This document shows positions 1 through 5,466 of a stretch of 5,466 bases of DNA, piece after piece (the stretch's first letter is position 1; each line of letters opens with the position of its first letter). The position numbers and the translations under genes are program-made. Source of the stretch: Prevotella sp. UBA746 (lineage in GTDB: Bacteria; Bacteroidota; Bacteroidia; Bacteroidales; Bacteroidaceae); contig DBKQ01000101.1 in assembly GCA_002298545.1 (NCBI GenBank), forward strand, positions 10,226 through 15,691, written 5' to 3'. The notes beneath the pieces are model-generated. The model was not told the origin of the DNA, did no database searches, and worked only from the letters and a program-made list of their open reading frames with translations.

Positions 1-91
1 ATCGAGAGCAATACAAAATGAACTCGTTCATTTTTATTGCCGAGATGCCGCCTATCTTATTAAAAGATAGTGCAAATCGAGAGCAATACAA
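1..91. repeat. 75-bp-period direct repeat with internal hairpins, cut by the left window edge
   Basis: The 16-mer ATCGAGAGCAATACAA occurs at 1-16 and again, identically, at 76-91. Between the copies are two perfect hairpins. AAAATGAAC (15-23) pairs with GTTCATTTT (26-34) around a 2-nt loop, and CTATCTT (52-58) pairs with AAGATAG (64-70) around a 5-nt loop. The first hairpin is followed by a short T run, so it could end transcription weakly on the plus strand. The first copy begins at base 1, so the array may have more units to the left. The pattern resembles noncoding repeats I associate with Prevotella and Bacteroides intergenic regions, but that family assignment is from memory. No coding potential is seen. 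Confidence 0.7.
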
Positions 92-97
92 GAATTA

Positions 98-105
98 CAA
101 AGATA
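98..105 (-). promoter_or_regulatory. Isolated -7-like box facing left
   Basis: Read on the minus strand this is TATCTTTG, a perfect match to the Bacteroidota -7 consensus TAnnTTTG. It points towards a gene that would lie left of the window. No TTG-like -33 box is seen 18-22 bp upstream on that strand, so it may be a chance match in AT-rich DNA. If active, its transcript would run straight through the hairpin-bearing repeat at 1-91. Confidence 0.22.
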
Positions 106-141
106 ATAAAACACCAGATTTTGTCATAAAATAAAATTGTA

Positions 142-213
142 CACCACTGTCGGCTAATTAGCCACCACTGTCGGCTAATGGTTCATCAGCGTTGAATAAT
201 TAGCCATCAGTGG
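142..213. repeat. CCACTG..GGCTAAT repeat cluster: two direct copies and one inverted copy
   Basis: The 17-mer CACCACTGTCGGCTAAT is present at 142-158 and identically at 163-179, a period of 21 bp. The junction forms a perfect 12-bp palindrome, GGCTAATTAGCC, at 152-163. A third copy lies inverted at 199-213. Its complement CCACTGATGGCTAAT matches 165-179 at 13 of 15 positions, the only difference being TC against AT in the middle. Copies 165-179 and 199-213 can fold into a 15-bp stem with a 19-nt loop. A run of seven T at 222-228 follows a few bases later, so the structure could act as a terminator for plus-strand transcription entering from the left. It could equally be a mobile or palindromic intergenic repeat. 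Confidence 0.65.
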
Positions 214-275
214 AGGATATATTTTTTTATATGTTCTTATACAGAAAATATCAGAAAAATCAATGAAAAATACGT

Positions 276-318
276 ATATACCACAAATATGGTATATGAA
301 ATGATACATTTGTGGTAT
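276..318. promoter_or_regulatory. Nested inverted repeat, candidate operator upstream of metY
   Basis: ATACCACAAAT (278-288) and ATTTGTGGTAT (308-318) are a perfect 11-bp inverted repeat with a 19-bp spacer; the arm centres are 30 bp apart, close to three helical turns. The left arm also takes part in a second, shorter inverted repeat: ATATACC (276-282) against GGTATAT (291-297). The GGTAT half-site therefore appears three times (once inverted). The right arm ends where the candidate -33 box of the metY promoter begins, a placement typical of a repressor or activator site. The regulator is unknown, and I recognise no specific family from the half-site. Confidence 0.5.
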
Positions 319-348
319 TTCGGGAACCGGAAAACCGCCGTACCTTTG
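318..348 (+). promoter_or_regulatory. Candidate promoter for the metY-cysK unit
   Basis: TACCTTTG at 341-348 matches the Bacteroidota -7 consensus TAnnTTTG exactly and is followed by the usual CA. A degenerate -33 box, TTTC at 318-321 instead of TTTG, sits 19 bp upstream. Transcription would start near 355, leaving a leader of about 74 nt before the start codon at 429. That leader is purine-rich and holds only a 5-bp hairpin (CTTTC 390-394 with GAAAG 398-402). I see no S-adenosylmethionine riboswitch fold in it. Confidence 0.5.
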
Positions 349-428
349 CAACATCGAAAGTAAGAAGAGAAATAAAACGTCTCGGCAAGCTTTCAAGGAA
401 AGAAAATAAACAATAAAAATATACGACT

Positions 429-1718
429 ATGAGCGAAAAGAAACTACATTTCGAGACATTACAGTTACACGTTGGTCAGGAACAGCCGGATCCGGCTACA
501 GATGCACGTGCCGTACCTATATATCAGACAACATCATACGTTTTCCGTAATTCGCAGCATGCTGCCGACCGCTTTGCGCTCCGCGATGCCGGAAATATCT
601 ACGGCAGACTGACTAACTCAACCCAGGGAGTGTTTGAAGACCGTGTGGCTGCCCTTGAGGGTGGTGTTGCCGGACTTGCTGTGGCTTCGGGAGCAGCAGC
701 CGTTACCTATGCCCTGCAGAATATACTTGCTGCCGGCGACCATATCGTTGCTGCCGACAATATGTATGGCGGTTCGTTTAATCTTATAACCCATACCCTT
801 CATACGCTTGGTATCACAAACACAATAGTAAATGTGAACGACCTCGATGCCCTTGAAGCCGCTATCCAACCAAATACAAAGGTTGTGTATGCCGAGACCT
901 TCGGAAATCCGAATTCCGACGTTACCAACCTCGATGCCGTGGCAGCCGTGGCACACAAGCATAATATCGTATTCATCGTAGACAACACCTTCGGCACACC
1001 ATACCTTATACGTCCAATCGAGCACGGTGCCGACGTGGTAGTACATTCAGCAACAAAGTTCATCGGTGGACATGGTTCAAGTCTTGGTGGCGTAATCGTT
1101 GACGGAGGAACATTCGACTGGAAGGCAAATGCCGACAAATATCCTTCGCTCGCAAAGCCAGACCCAAGCTATCATGGAGCAATCTTTGCCGATGTTGCCG
1201 GTAAGGCAGCATTCGTAACACGTATCCGTGCCGTTGTGCTCCGCGATACGGGAGCTACCATTTCTCCGTTCAACGCATTTATCCTCTTGCAGGGACTCGA
1301 GACGCTGTCGCTTCGTGTGGAGCGCCATGTAGAGAATGCACTGAAAGTGGTTAAGTTCCTTGCCAACCATCCTAAGGTGGCAAAGGTAAATCATCCGTCG
1401 TTGCCTTCTCATCCAGACCATGCTCTATACGAGAAATATTTCCCTAATGGCGGTGGCAGTATCTTTACCTTCGAGATTAAGGGAGGAGAAAAGGAAGCAT
1501 GGAAGTTTATCGATTCACTGAAGATTTTCTCTCTTCTTGCCAATGTTGCCGACGTGAAGAGCCTCGTTATACATCCATACACCACGACTCACTCGCAGAT
1601 GACGCCAGAGGAGCTCGCACAGCAACATATCACTCCTTCAACTATCCGACTGAGCATCGGTACGGAGCATATCGACGATATTATCGATGACCTGAGTCAG
1701 GCGTTTGATAAGATTTAA
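429..1718 (+). CDS. metY: O-acetylhomoserine sulfhydrylase (MetY type), PLP-dependent
   Basis: This 429-residue protein belongs to the Cys/Met metabolism PLP-dependent enzyme family. It most likely converts O-acetylhomoserine and sulfide to homocysteine and acetate in the cytoplasm, the direct route to methionine. The pyridoxal phosphate lysine is K210 in [12 protein letters not shown]185 in VDNTFGTP should contact the cofactor ring nitrogen. Y58 and R60 in IYGRLTN match the phosphate-contacting loop that the neighbouring subunit supplies in this family. Full length and the long insertion around residues 228-255 fit sulfhydrylases better than the shorter cystathionine gamma-synthases. The ATG at 429 gives the expected N-terminus ([13 protein letters not shown]). 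No Shine-Dalgarno is seen, as is common in this phylum. The stop codon falls inside the first unit of the downstream octamer repeat. Substrate choice (acetyl against succinyl or phospho ester) cannot be read from sequence. Confidence 0.93.
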   Translation: MSEKKLHFETLQLHVGQEQPDPATDARAVPIYQTTSYVFRNSQHAADRFALRDAGNIYGRLTNSTQGVFEDRVAALEGGVAGLAVASGAAAVTYALQNILAAGDHIVAADNMYGGSFNLITHTLHTLGITNTIVNVNDLDALEAAIQPNTKVVYAETFGNPNSDVTNLDAVAAVAHKHNIVFIVDNTFGTPYLIRPIEHGADVVVHSATKFIGGHGSSLGGVIVDGGTFDWKANADKYPSLAKPDPSYHGAIFADVAGKAAFVTRIRAVVLRDTGATISPFNAFILLQGLETLSLRVERHVENALKVVKFLANHPKVAKVNHPSLPSHPDHALYEKYFPNGGGSIFTFEIKGGEKEAWKFIDSLKIFSLLANVADVKSLVIHPYTTTHSQMTPEELAQQHITPSTIRLSIGTEHIDDIIDDLSQAFDKI

Positions 1719-1783
1719 AGATTTAAAAATTTAAAGATTTAAAGATTTAAAAATTTAAAAAATTAAAAATTGAAAGATTGGAA
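1712..1783. repeat. AT-rich octamer tandem repeat filling the metY-cysK gap
   Basis: Nine consecutive 8-bp units can be laid out from 1712. The first six read GATTTAAA, GATTTAAA, AATTTAAA and then the same three again, giving an exact 24-bp higher-order duplication (1712-1735 and 1736-1759). The next three (AAATTAAA, AATTGAAA, GATTGGAA) are progressively degenerate. The TAA stop of metY is part of unit one, and the last unit contains the possible TTG start of cysK. No -7 box is found here, so cysK is probably transcribed from the metY promoter. Copy-number change by slippage would alter the spacing of the two genes but not the metY reading frame, because each early unit carries TAA. Confidence 0.8.
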
Positions 1784-1789
1784 AATTTT

Positions 1790-2731
1790 ATGATAGCAAA
1801 GAAACTTACAGACCTGATTGGCAACACTCCGTTGCTTGAACTCGGAAAGTTCTCAGCGTCGAAAAATATAGAGACTCCAATTGTTGCCAAGGTGGAATAT
1901 TTCAATCCCGGAGGTAGCGTGAAAGACCGTATTGCTCTGGCTATGATTGAGGATGCCGAGGAGAAAGGAATACTGAAGCCCGGAGCTACCATCATAGAAC
2001 CTACGAGCGGTAATACCGGAGTAGGCCTTGCACTTGTGTCTGCCGTAAAGGGCTATAAACTCATTCTTACCATGCCGGAGACGATGAGTGTGGAGCGTCG
2101 CAACCTCGTAAAGGCTTATGGAGCGGAAGTGAGACTGACACCGGGAAAGGACGGAATGGCGGGTGCTATCAAGGCTGCCAACGAACTGCGGGATTCTATC
2201 CCTGGAGCAGTAATACTTCAGCAGTTTGAAAACAAGGCTAACCCAAAGCGCCACTACGAAACTACGGGTGTTGAAATCTGGGAACAGACAGAAGGTAAGG
2301 TGGATATCTTTGTTGCCGGAGTGGGAACGGGCGGTACCGTTTCGGGTATCGGCAAAAGACTGAAGGAGAAGAATCCTGAAGTAAAGGTGATTGCCGTGGA
2401 ACCGCTAACTTCTCCTGTACTCAACGGCGGTGCCAGCGGTCCGCATAAGATTCAGGGGATTGGAGCCGGCTTCGTACCTAAAACCTACGATGCTTCTGTT
2501 GTCGACGAGGTGTTTGATGTAGACAATGATGATGCTATCCGCACAGGACGTGAACTTGCCAAACAGGAAGGACTGCTCGTCGGAATATCATCAGGAGCGG
2601 CAGCCTTTGCAGCAGCAGAGATTGCCAAGCGCCCGGAGAATAAAGGAAAGCGTATCGTTGTATTGCTGCCAGACACAGGAGAGCGTTATCTCTCTACGGT
2701 CCTCTATGCCTTCGAGGAATATCCGCTGTAA
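1790..2731 (+). CDS. cysK: Cysteine synthase A (O-acetylserine sulfhydrylase)
   Basis: This 313-residue fold-type II PLP enzyme makes cysteine from O-acetylserine and sulfide in the cytoplasm. The Schiff-base lysine is K45 in NPGGSVKDR. The substrate-binding loop TSGNTG lies at 72-77, and the glycine-rich phosphate-binding loop GVGTGGT at 177-183. HKIQGIGAGFVP (219-230) and GISSGAA (265-271) are hallmarks of CysK/CysM enzymes; the size and the KIQGIGAGF segment favour CysK. The ATG at 1790 was chosen because it gives the family-typical opening IAKKLTDLIGNTPL. A TTG at 1778 in the same frame would add four residues (MENF) and lies in the octamer repeat, so it is less likely. The gene follows metY by 71 bp on the same strand with no internal terminator or promoter visible, suggesting one sulfide-assimilation transcript. 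CysE, the usual partner, is not in the window. Confidence 0.95.
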   Translation: MIAKKLTDLIGNTPLLELGKFSASKNIETPIVAKVEYFNPGGSVKDRIALAMIEDAEEKGILKPGATIIEPTSGNTGVGLALVSAVKGYKLILTMPETMSVERRNLVKAYGAEVRLTPGKDGMAGAIKAANELRDSIPGAVILQQFENKANPKRHYETTGVEIWEQTEGKVDIFVAGVGTGGTVSGIGKRLKEKNPEVKVIAVEPLTSPVLNGGASGPHKIQGIGAGFVPKTYDASVVDEVFDVDNDDAIRTGRELAKQEGLLVGISSGAAAFAAAEIAKRPENKGKRIVVLLPDTGERYLSTVLYAFEEYPL

Positions 2732-2777
2732 GGAGAGGGAGCCATAAAGTTTAATAAAATTGTTAATGGATAAAACC

Positions 2778-2837
2778 AAAGCCGCATCAGGCATCCGGAG
2801 CTTAGCCATACTCCAGATACATGATGCGGCTTTTTTT
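2778..2837. terminator. Bidirectional Rho-independent terminator between convergent genes
   Basis: AAAGCCGCATCA (2778-2789) pairs perfectly with TGATGCGGCTTT (2822-2833). An imperfect inner stem includes GGAG (2797-2800) with CTCC (2811-2814), leaving a 10-nt loop. The plus strand continues with T2831-2837, ending cysK transcription 46 bp after its stop codon. On the minus strand the stem is followed by TTTGGTTTTA, a weaker U tract, so the same hairpin can end transcription of the opposing gene, whose stop codon is only 7 bp away. Confidence 0.9.
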
Positions 2838-2843
2838 GTATGT

Positions 2844-4259
2844 TTACAGTTTTACTTTATGAGTTTCAATAATACCGTTAGTCAGTTCCACGCTGACGAG
2901 ATAAATGCCTGACGGCACACCGGCAACGCTGATAGTCTTCTGACACTCGTTTTCGCGGAGGAGCTTGCCCTGCAGGTCGCGCACCTCGATAGAAACCACG
3001 CCCTCTGTGCTCTGTGCAGTAAGGGTGCCGTCGGCGATGTTGAAGCCAACGAACTGTTTCATCGGCTCAGCCTTAACCTCGTTGATACCGTCGAGCTGAC
3101 CTTCGGTGAGTCCCTGGAAATACATTGATACAGGGATGTCGCCCTGTTTGTCGGCAAACTTAGCATCCGGTACGCTGATAGTAACCTTGTGCTTGCCAGC
3201 CTTCACGCTGCCGAGCAGGATGATACGGTTGTCGATAATGTCACCTGGACACCAGTTGCTGAACGACTGCCATGATGCGTCGCTCCTCTTCCATACACCA
3301 TAGATACCATTACTCTGTGTATTATATTTGCGGAACGGTTCGCACGATGTTCTGCCCGGCTTGTAGGTAAGTATCGGCTCCTCATTACCGTCGTAATAAA
3401 CGTAGTGCCAACGGCGGTTATACTCTTCGCCGCCGGAGTTAGCCCCGTGGTTGGAAGTGATGAGCACGAGCATTCCGCTCTGCACATCCTTAGGTACTTC
3501 AAACTCGTAAGTCTTCACCGTCTTGCCCAAAGTGTCGGTGGCATTTTCGTTATAGTTGTTCAGGTTGTGGGCGATATATTCCGGATTCTTTATCACGATA
3601 GGCACGAGCACGTCCTTGTCTGTCTCCACACCGCGGTTCTCTGGTTGCGAAGAGAACTTCAGTGTTCCGAGGAACACGTCGCTTCTGCCGGAACAGCCGG
3701 AAATCTGAGTGTTTGCTGCATACGGCACACCGAACAACTCGTATTCCACCCAGATGTCATACTTCTCGCGCAACTCCTTGTCGCGGAAGATGTAGCTGAG
3801 GTAAGGCACGTCGTAAGTGTACGGCACCGTATTCGGTTTCTTGTTCTTGTTCATAAACGGAGTGATGAAACGTCCTATCTCGATACGCGGCACGTTGTTC
3901 TCCGGGTTGTTGTAGTCAATCTTGTAGCTCTCCTGCCCCTTAGGCACAAAGGCGAGGTTGATGTTGCCGATGCGGTCGTAGTTGTCGCAGCAAGCCTGCA
4001 CCCATACGTTCATCTGCAGCTTGTCGCCAATTTTGTTCAGCTGCTCGTCGGTGAGCTTCACGGCATAGAGTGATGTGCGGTGGCGCAGAATACCGTCGAG
4101 GGTAGGGTCGTCGGGGTTATTCTCCACGAGATAGCCGTCGTAGAACCTTACGCTGTTGAACACTGTCACCGTGTCTTCTTCTCCTGCCATGGCATTGCCA
4201 CCAATGGCGAGAAACGACAGAGTGAATGCTGAATTCCTGATAAATCTTTTTACGTTCAT
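2844..4259 (-). CDS. Secreted PNGase F-like peptide-N-glycosidase with C-terminal sorting tail
   Basis: A 471-residue exported protein related to Elizabethkingia PNGase F, which hydrolyses the bond between asparagine and the first N-acetylglucosamine of N-glycans. Residues 1-25 are a signal peptide (basic start, hydrophobic core, AMA before G26). Two jelly-roll-type domains follow, roughly 31-204 and 211-384. Residues matching the PNGase F catalytic set are visible: D95 in CDNYDR (D60), E172 in WVEYE (E118) and E279 in GGEEY (E206). The WCPG motif (336-339) and the pair C306/C337 match a PNGase F disulfide. The C-terminal 67 residues (about 405-471; DLQGKLL, SGIYLVSV, ending HKVKL) look like a type IX secretion tail. 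A longer frame opening at 4298 was rejected because that ATG lies between the promoter boxes. Cysteines flanking the E206 site in PNGase F are missing, so substrate range may differ. Amidase activity is inferred. Confidence 0.82.
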   Translation of the reverse strand: MNVKRFIRNSAFTLSFLAIGGNAMAGEEDTVTVFNSVRFYDGYLVENNPDDPTLDGILRHRTSLYAVKLTDEQLNKIGDKLQMNVWVQACCDNYDRIGNINLAFVPKGQESYKIDYNNPENNVPRIEIGRFITPFMNKNKKPNTVPYTYDVPYLSYIFRDKELREKYDIWVEYELFGVPYAANTQISGCSGRSDVFLGTLKFSSQPENRGVETDKDVLVPIVIKNPEYIAHNLNNYNENATDTLGKTVKTYEFEVPKDVQSGMLVLITSNHGANSGGEEYNRRWHYVYYDGNEEPILTYKPGRTSCEPFRKYNTQSNGIYGVWKRSDASWQSFSNWCPGDIIDNRIILLGSVKAGKHKVTISVPDAKFADKQGDIPVSMYFQGLTEGQLDGINEVKAEPMKQFVGFNIADGTLTAQSTEGVVSIEVRDLQGKLLRENECQKTISVAGVPSGIYLVSVELTNGIIETHKVKL

Positions 4260-4286
4260 AATACCTTTTGTTATAAAATTGCGCTG

Positions 4287-4318
4287 CAAAGTTAACATTT
4301 TATTATGTATATCACAAT
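4287..4318 (-). promoter_or_regulatory. Promoter of the PNGase F-like gene
   Basis: On the minus strand, TAACTTTG (complement of 4287-4294) matches the -7 consensus TAnnTTTG. ATTG (complement of 4315-4318) serves as the -33 box, with 20 bp between TTG and the -7 box. Transcription would start near 4280, giving a leader of about 20 nt to the ATG at 4259. This placement fixes the start codon, since the alternative ATG at 4298 lies upstream of the transcription start. Confidence 0.68.
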
Positions 4319-4368
4319 AAGTTACCTTTTCTTAATGATAAAAATACCGATACTTGTACAAATTTCAT

Positions 4369-4390
4369 TATCTTCGCACCTGTAAATTTG
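4369..4390 (+). promoter_or_regulatory. Candidate -7 boxes for the GH97 gene
   Basis: TAAATTTG at 4383-4390, followed by CA, matches TAnnTTTG and would give a leader of about 20 nt, mirroring the divergent gene. A second candidate, TATCTTCG at 4369-4376, differs from the consensus by one base. Neither has a good TTTG box at the usual 19-21 bp; the nearest clear TTG is at 4354-4356, 26 bp before the first box. The gene may need an activator, or the -33 element is degenerate. Confidence 0.42.
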
Positions 4391-4416
4391 CAATTACTAA
4401 CTATTTATCATATTCA

Positions 4417-5466
4417 ATGAAAACGACAAATAAATTTATTGCTGCCTCTCTGCTGATTGCTGTATGCTCGCAGACGGCTTGGGCGGAGAAGAACGTAGTG
4501 AAATCACCCGACGGTAAACTCGTGGTTACTACAGAGGATACCGACGGTAAACTTTTCTATACCGTAGACTACAACGGAAAGAAAATGATACTCCGCTCAA
4601 GACTCGGACTCGAAAGCAGTCTTGGGGACTTCTCGCAGAACCTGAAATATGAGTCTGCCGCAACGGATAAAATCAGCAAGCATTATGAGATGCGCTCTAC
4701 AAAGGCATCGGCTGTAGACTATGAGGCGAACCAAATGAATGTAACATACGTGAACGAGAAGAAGATTCCGATGACCGTAACCTTCAACGTTTCCAACAAC
4801 GATGTTGCCTTCCGTTACTCGTTCCGTCAGCAAGGCGACAACCGCCACATTATTATATATAAGGAAGCTACAGCCTTCCAACTGCCGAAACAGACTACCA
4901 CATTCCTGTCGCCGCAGTCTGATCCGATGATAGGCTGGAAGCGCACGAAGCCGAGCTATGAGGAGGAGTACACTCCCGACGCTCCGCTCACGGCAAAGTC
5001 GAAATACGGCAGAGGCTACACATTCCCGTGTCTCTTCCATATCGGCAACGACGGATGGGCACTCATAAGCGAGACTGGCACACGAAGCAGCTATCCCGGC
5101 TGCCGCATTGCCGACTACGACAAGGAAAAAGGCTACGAAATAGCCTTCCCGATGAAGGAAGAATGTGACGGTATTGGCTCGAACAACGCCATTTTCGCAT
5201 TGCCGGGAAGTACGCCGTGGCGCACAATCACCGTGGGCGAGACTTTGAAACCTATTGTTGAAACGACAATACCGTATGATGTCGTAGACCCGCTCTACGA
5301 ACCGTCGGAACAGTATAAACCGGGACGCTATACCTGGAGCTGGCTGATATGGCAGGACAATTCGGCAAACTACAATGACCAAAAGCAATTTGTAGACCTT
5401 TCGGCAGCGATGGGCTACGAATATGTGCTCGTCGACGGACTGTGGGACGACCAGACCGGTAGGGAG
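4417..5466 (+). CDS. Secreted glycoside hydrolase family 97 enzyme, C-terminus beyond window
   Basis: The first 350 residues of a GH97 protein, the family of Bacteroides SusB, whose members cleave alpha-glucosides (inverting) or alpha-galactosides (retaining). Full members are about 650-740 residues, so roughly half is present and the frame is open at the right edge. Residues 1-23 form a signal peptide ending AWA; C17 is preceded by AV rather than a good lipobox, so a soluble periplasmic protein is favoured over a lipoprotein. Residues about 25-290 are the N-terminal beta-supersandwich. E219 in LISETGTRSSYPG is a candidate for the calcium-binding glutamate known in SusB. The barrel begins near 302 with GRYTWSWLIWQDN, then MGYEYVLVDGLWD (332-344). 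The residues that separate inverting from retaining members lie beyond the edge, so substrate is undecided. The ATG at 4417 is the only sensible start; no Shine-Dalgarno is seen. Confidence 0.9.
   Translation, partial: MKTTNKFIAASLLIAVCSQTAWAEKNVVKSPDGKLVVTTEDTDGKLFYTVDYNGKKMILRSRLGLESSLGDFSQNLKYESAATDKISKHYEMRSTKASAVDYEANQMNVTYVNEKKIPMTVTFNVSNNDVAFRYSFRQQGDNRHIIIYKEATAFQLPKQTTTFLSPQSDPMIGWKRTKPSYEEEYTPDAPLTAKSKYGRGYTFPCLFHIGNDGWALISETGTRSSYPGCRIADYDKEKGYEIAFPMKEECDGIGSNNAIFALPGSTPWRTITVGETLKPIVETTIPYDVVDPLYEPSEQYKPGRYTWSWLIWQDNSANYNDQKQFVDLSAAMGYEYVLVDGLWDDQTGRE

Noticed and set aside
142..213. CRISPR array
   Set aside because: Only three short copies, one inverted, with 4-nt and 19-nt gaps; no regular spacers and no cas genes in the window.
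175..396. 73-residue minus-strand open frame rich in aromatic residues
   Set aside because: It crosses the repeat arms, the inverted-repeat element and the metY promoter, has no recognisable domain, and its composition is that of translated AT-rich intergenic DNA.
349..428. Possible SAM or other riboswitch in the metY leader
   Set aside because: The leader of about 74 nt has only one 5-bp stem and none of the conserved cores of known SAM classes that I can recognise.
618..1138. Minus-strand open frames within metY
   Set aside because: Both overlap a full-length, motif-complete metY and show no family resemblance.
3405..4073. 222-residue plus-strand open frame opposite the PNGase F-like gene
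   Set aside because: It is a shadow of the real gene: valine/histidine/leucine-rich low-complexity translation, no promoter or domain, and the opposite strand has a convincing family match.
4305..4320. CRP-like half-site TGTGA on the minus strand over the PNGase-like promoter
   Set aside because: Only one half matches; the expected TCACA partner at the right spacing is absent, and the bases double as the -33 box.
4597..5388. 263-residue minus-strand open frame opposite the GH97 gene
   Set aside because: Antisense shadow of a strong GH97 reading frame; arginine/cysteine/valine-rich with no recognisable motif.

Overview
The window looks like a chromosomal segment of a Bacteroidota bacterium, most likely Prevotella or a close relative in Bacteroidales. 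The evidence is TAnnTTTG-type -7 promoter boxes, start codons without a Shine-Dalgarno sequence, AT-rich spacers between coding regions of moderate GC, a C-terminal type IX secretion-like tail, and a glycoside hydrolase family 97 enzyme. The genus is an inference; no rRNA or other phylogenetic marker is present.

Layout. Positions 1-428 hold no gene. They contain two repeat systems (a 16-bp direct repeat of period 75 at 1-91, and a CCACTG..GGCTAAT repeat in direct and inverted copies at 142-213). These are followed by a nested inverted-repeat element (276-318) that abuts a candidate promoter (318-348). Next come two co-directional plus-strand sulfur genes: an O-acetylhomoserine sulfhydrylase (429-1718) and cysteine synthase A (1790-2731). 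They are separated by 71 bp that consist almost entirely of an octamer tandem repeat. A strong bidirectional terminator (2778-2837) closes this unit and also ends the convergent minus-strand gene. That gene (2844-4259) encodes a secreted PNGase F-like amidase. Divergent from it, across 157 bp carrying promoters for both directions, is a secreted GH97 glycosidase (4417 onward), which runs off the right edge after 350 codons.

How the genes work together. The first pair places sulfide into organic form: CysK makes cysteine from O-acetylserine, and the MetY-type enzyme makes homocysteine, the methionine precursor, from O-acetylhomoserine. The second pair is an exported carbohydrate unit. One enzyme has the residues expected for cutting whole N-glycans from asparagine and the other removes alpha-linked hexoses. 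The two could act on glycoprotein-derived glycans, but that functional link is inferred only from their shared divergent promoter region and common export.

Nothing here is clearly a new defence or mobile system. The points most worth following up are the inverted-repeat element upstream of metY, the PNGase F-like/GH97 divergent pair, and the structured repeats. The PNGase-like start codon is also placed 39 bp downstream of the longest reading frame, because the longer start lies inside the promoter.
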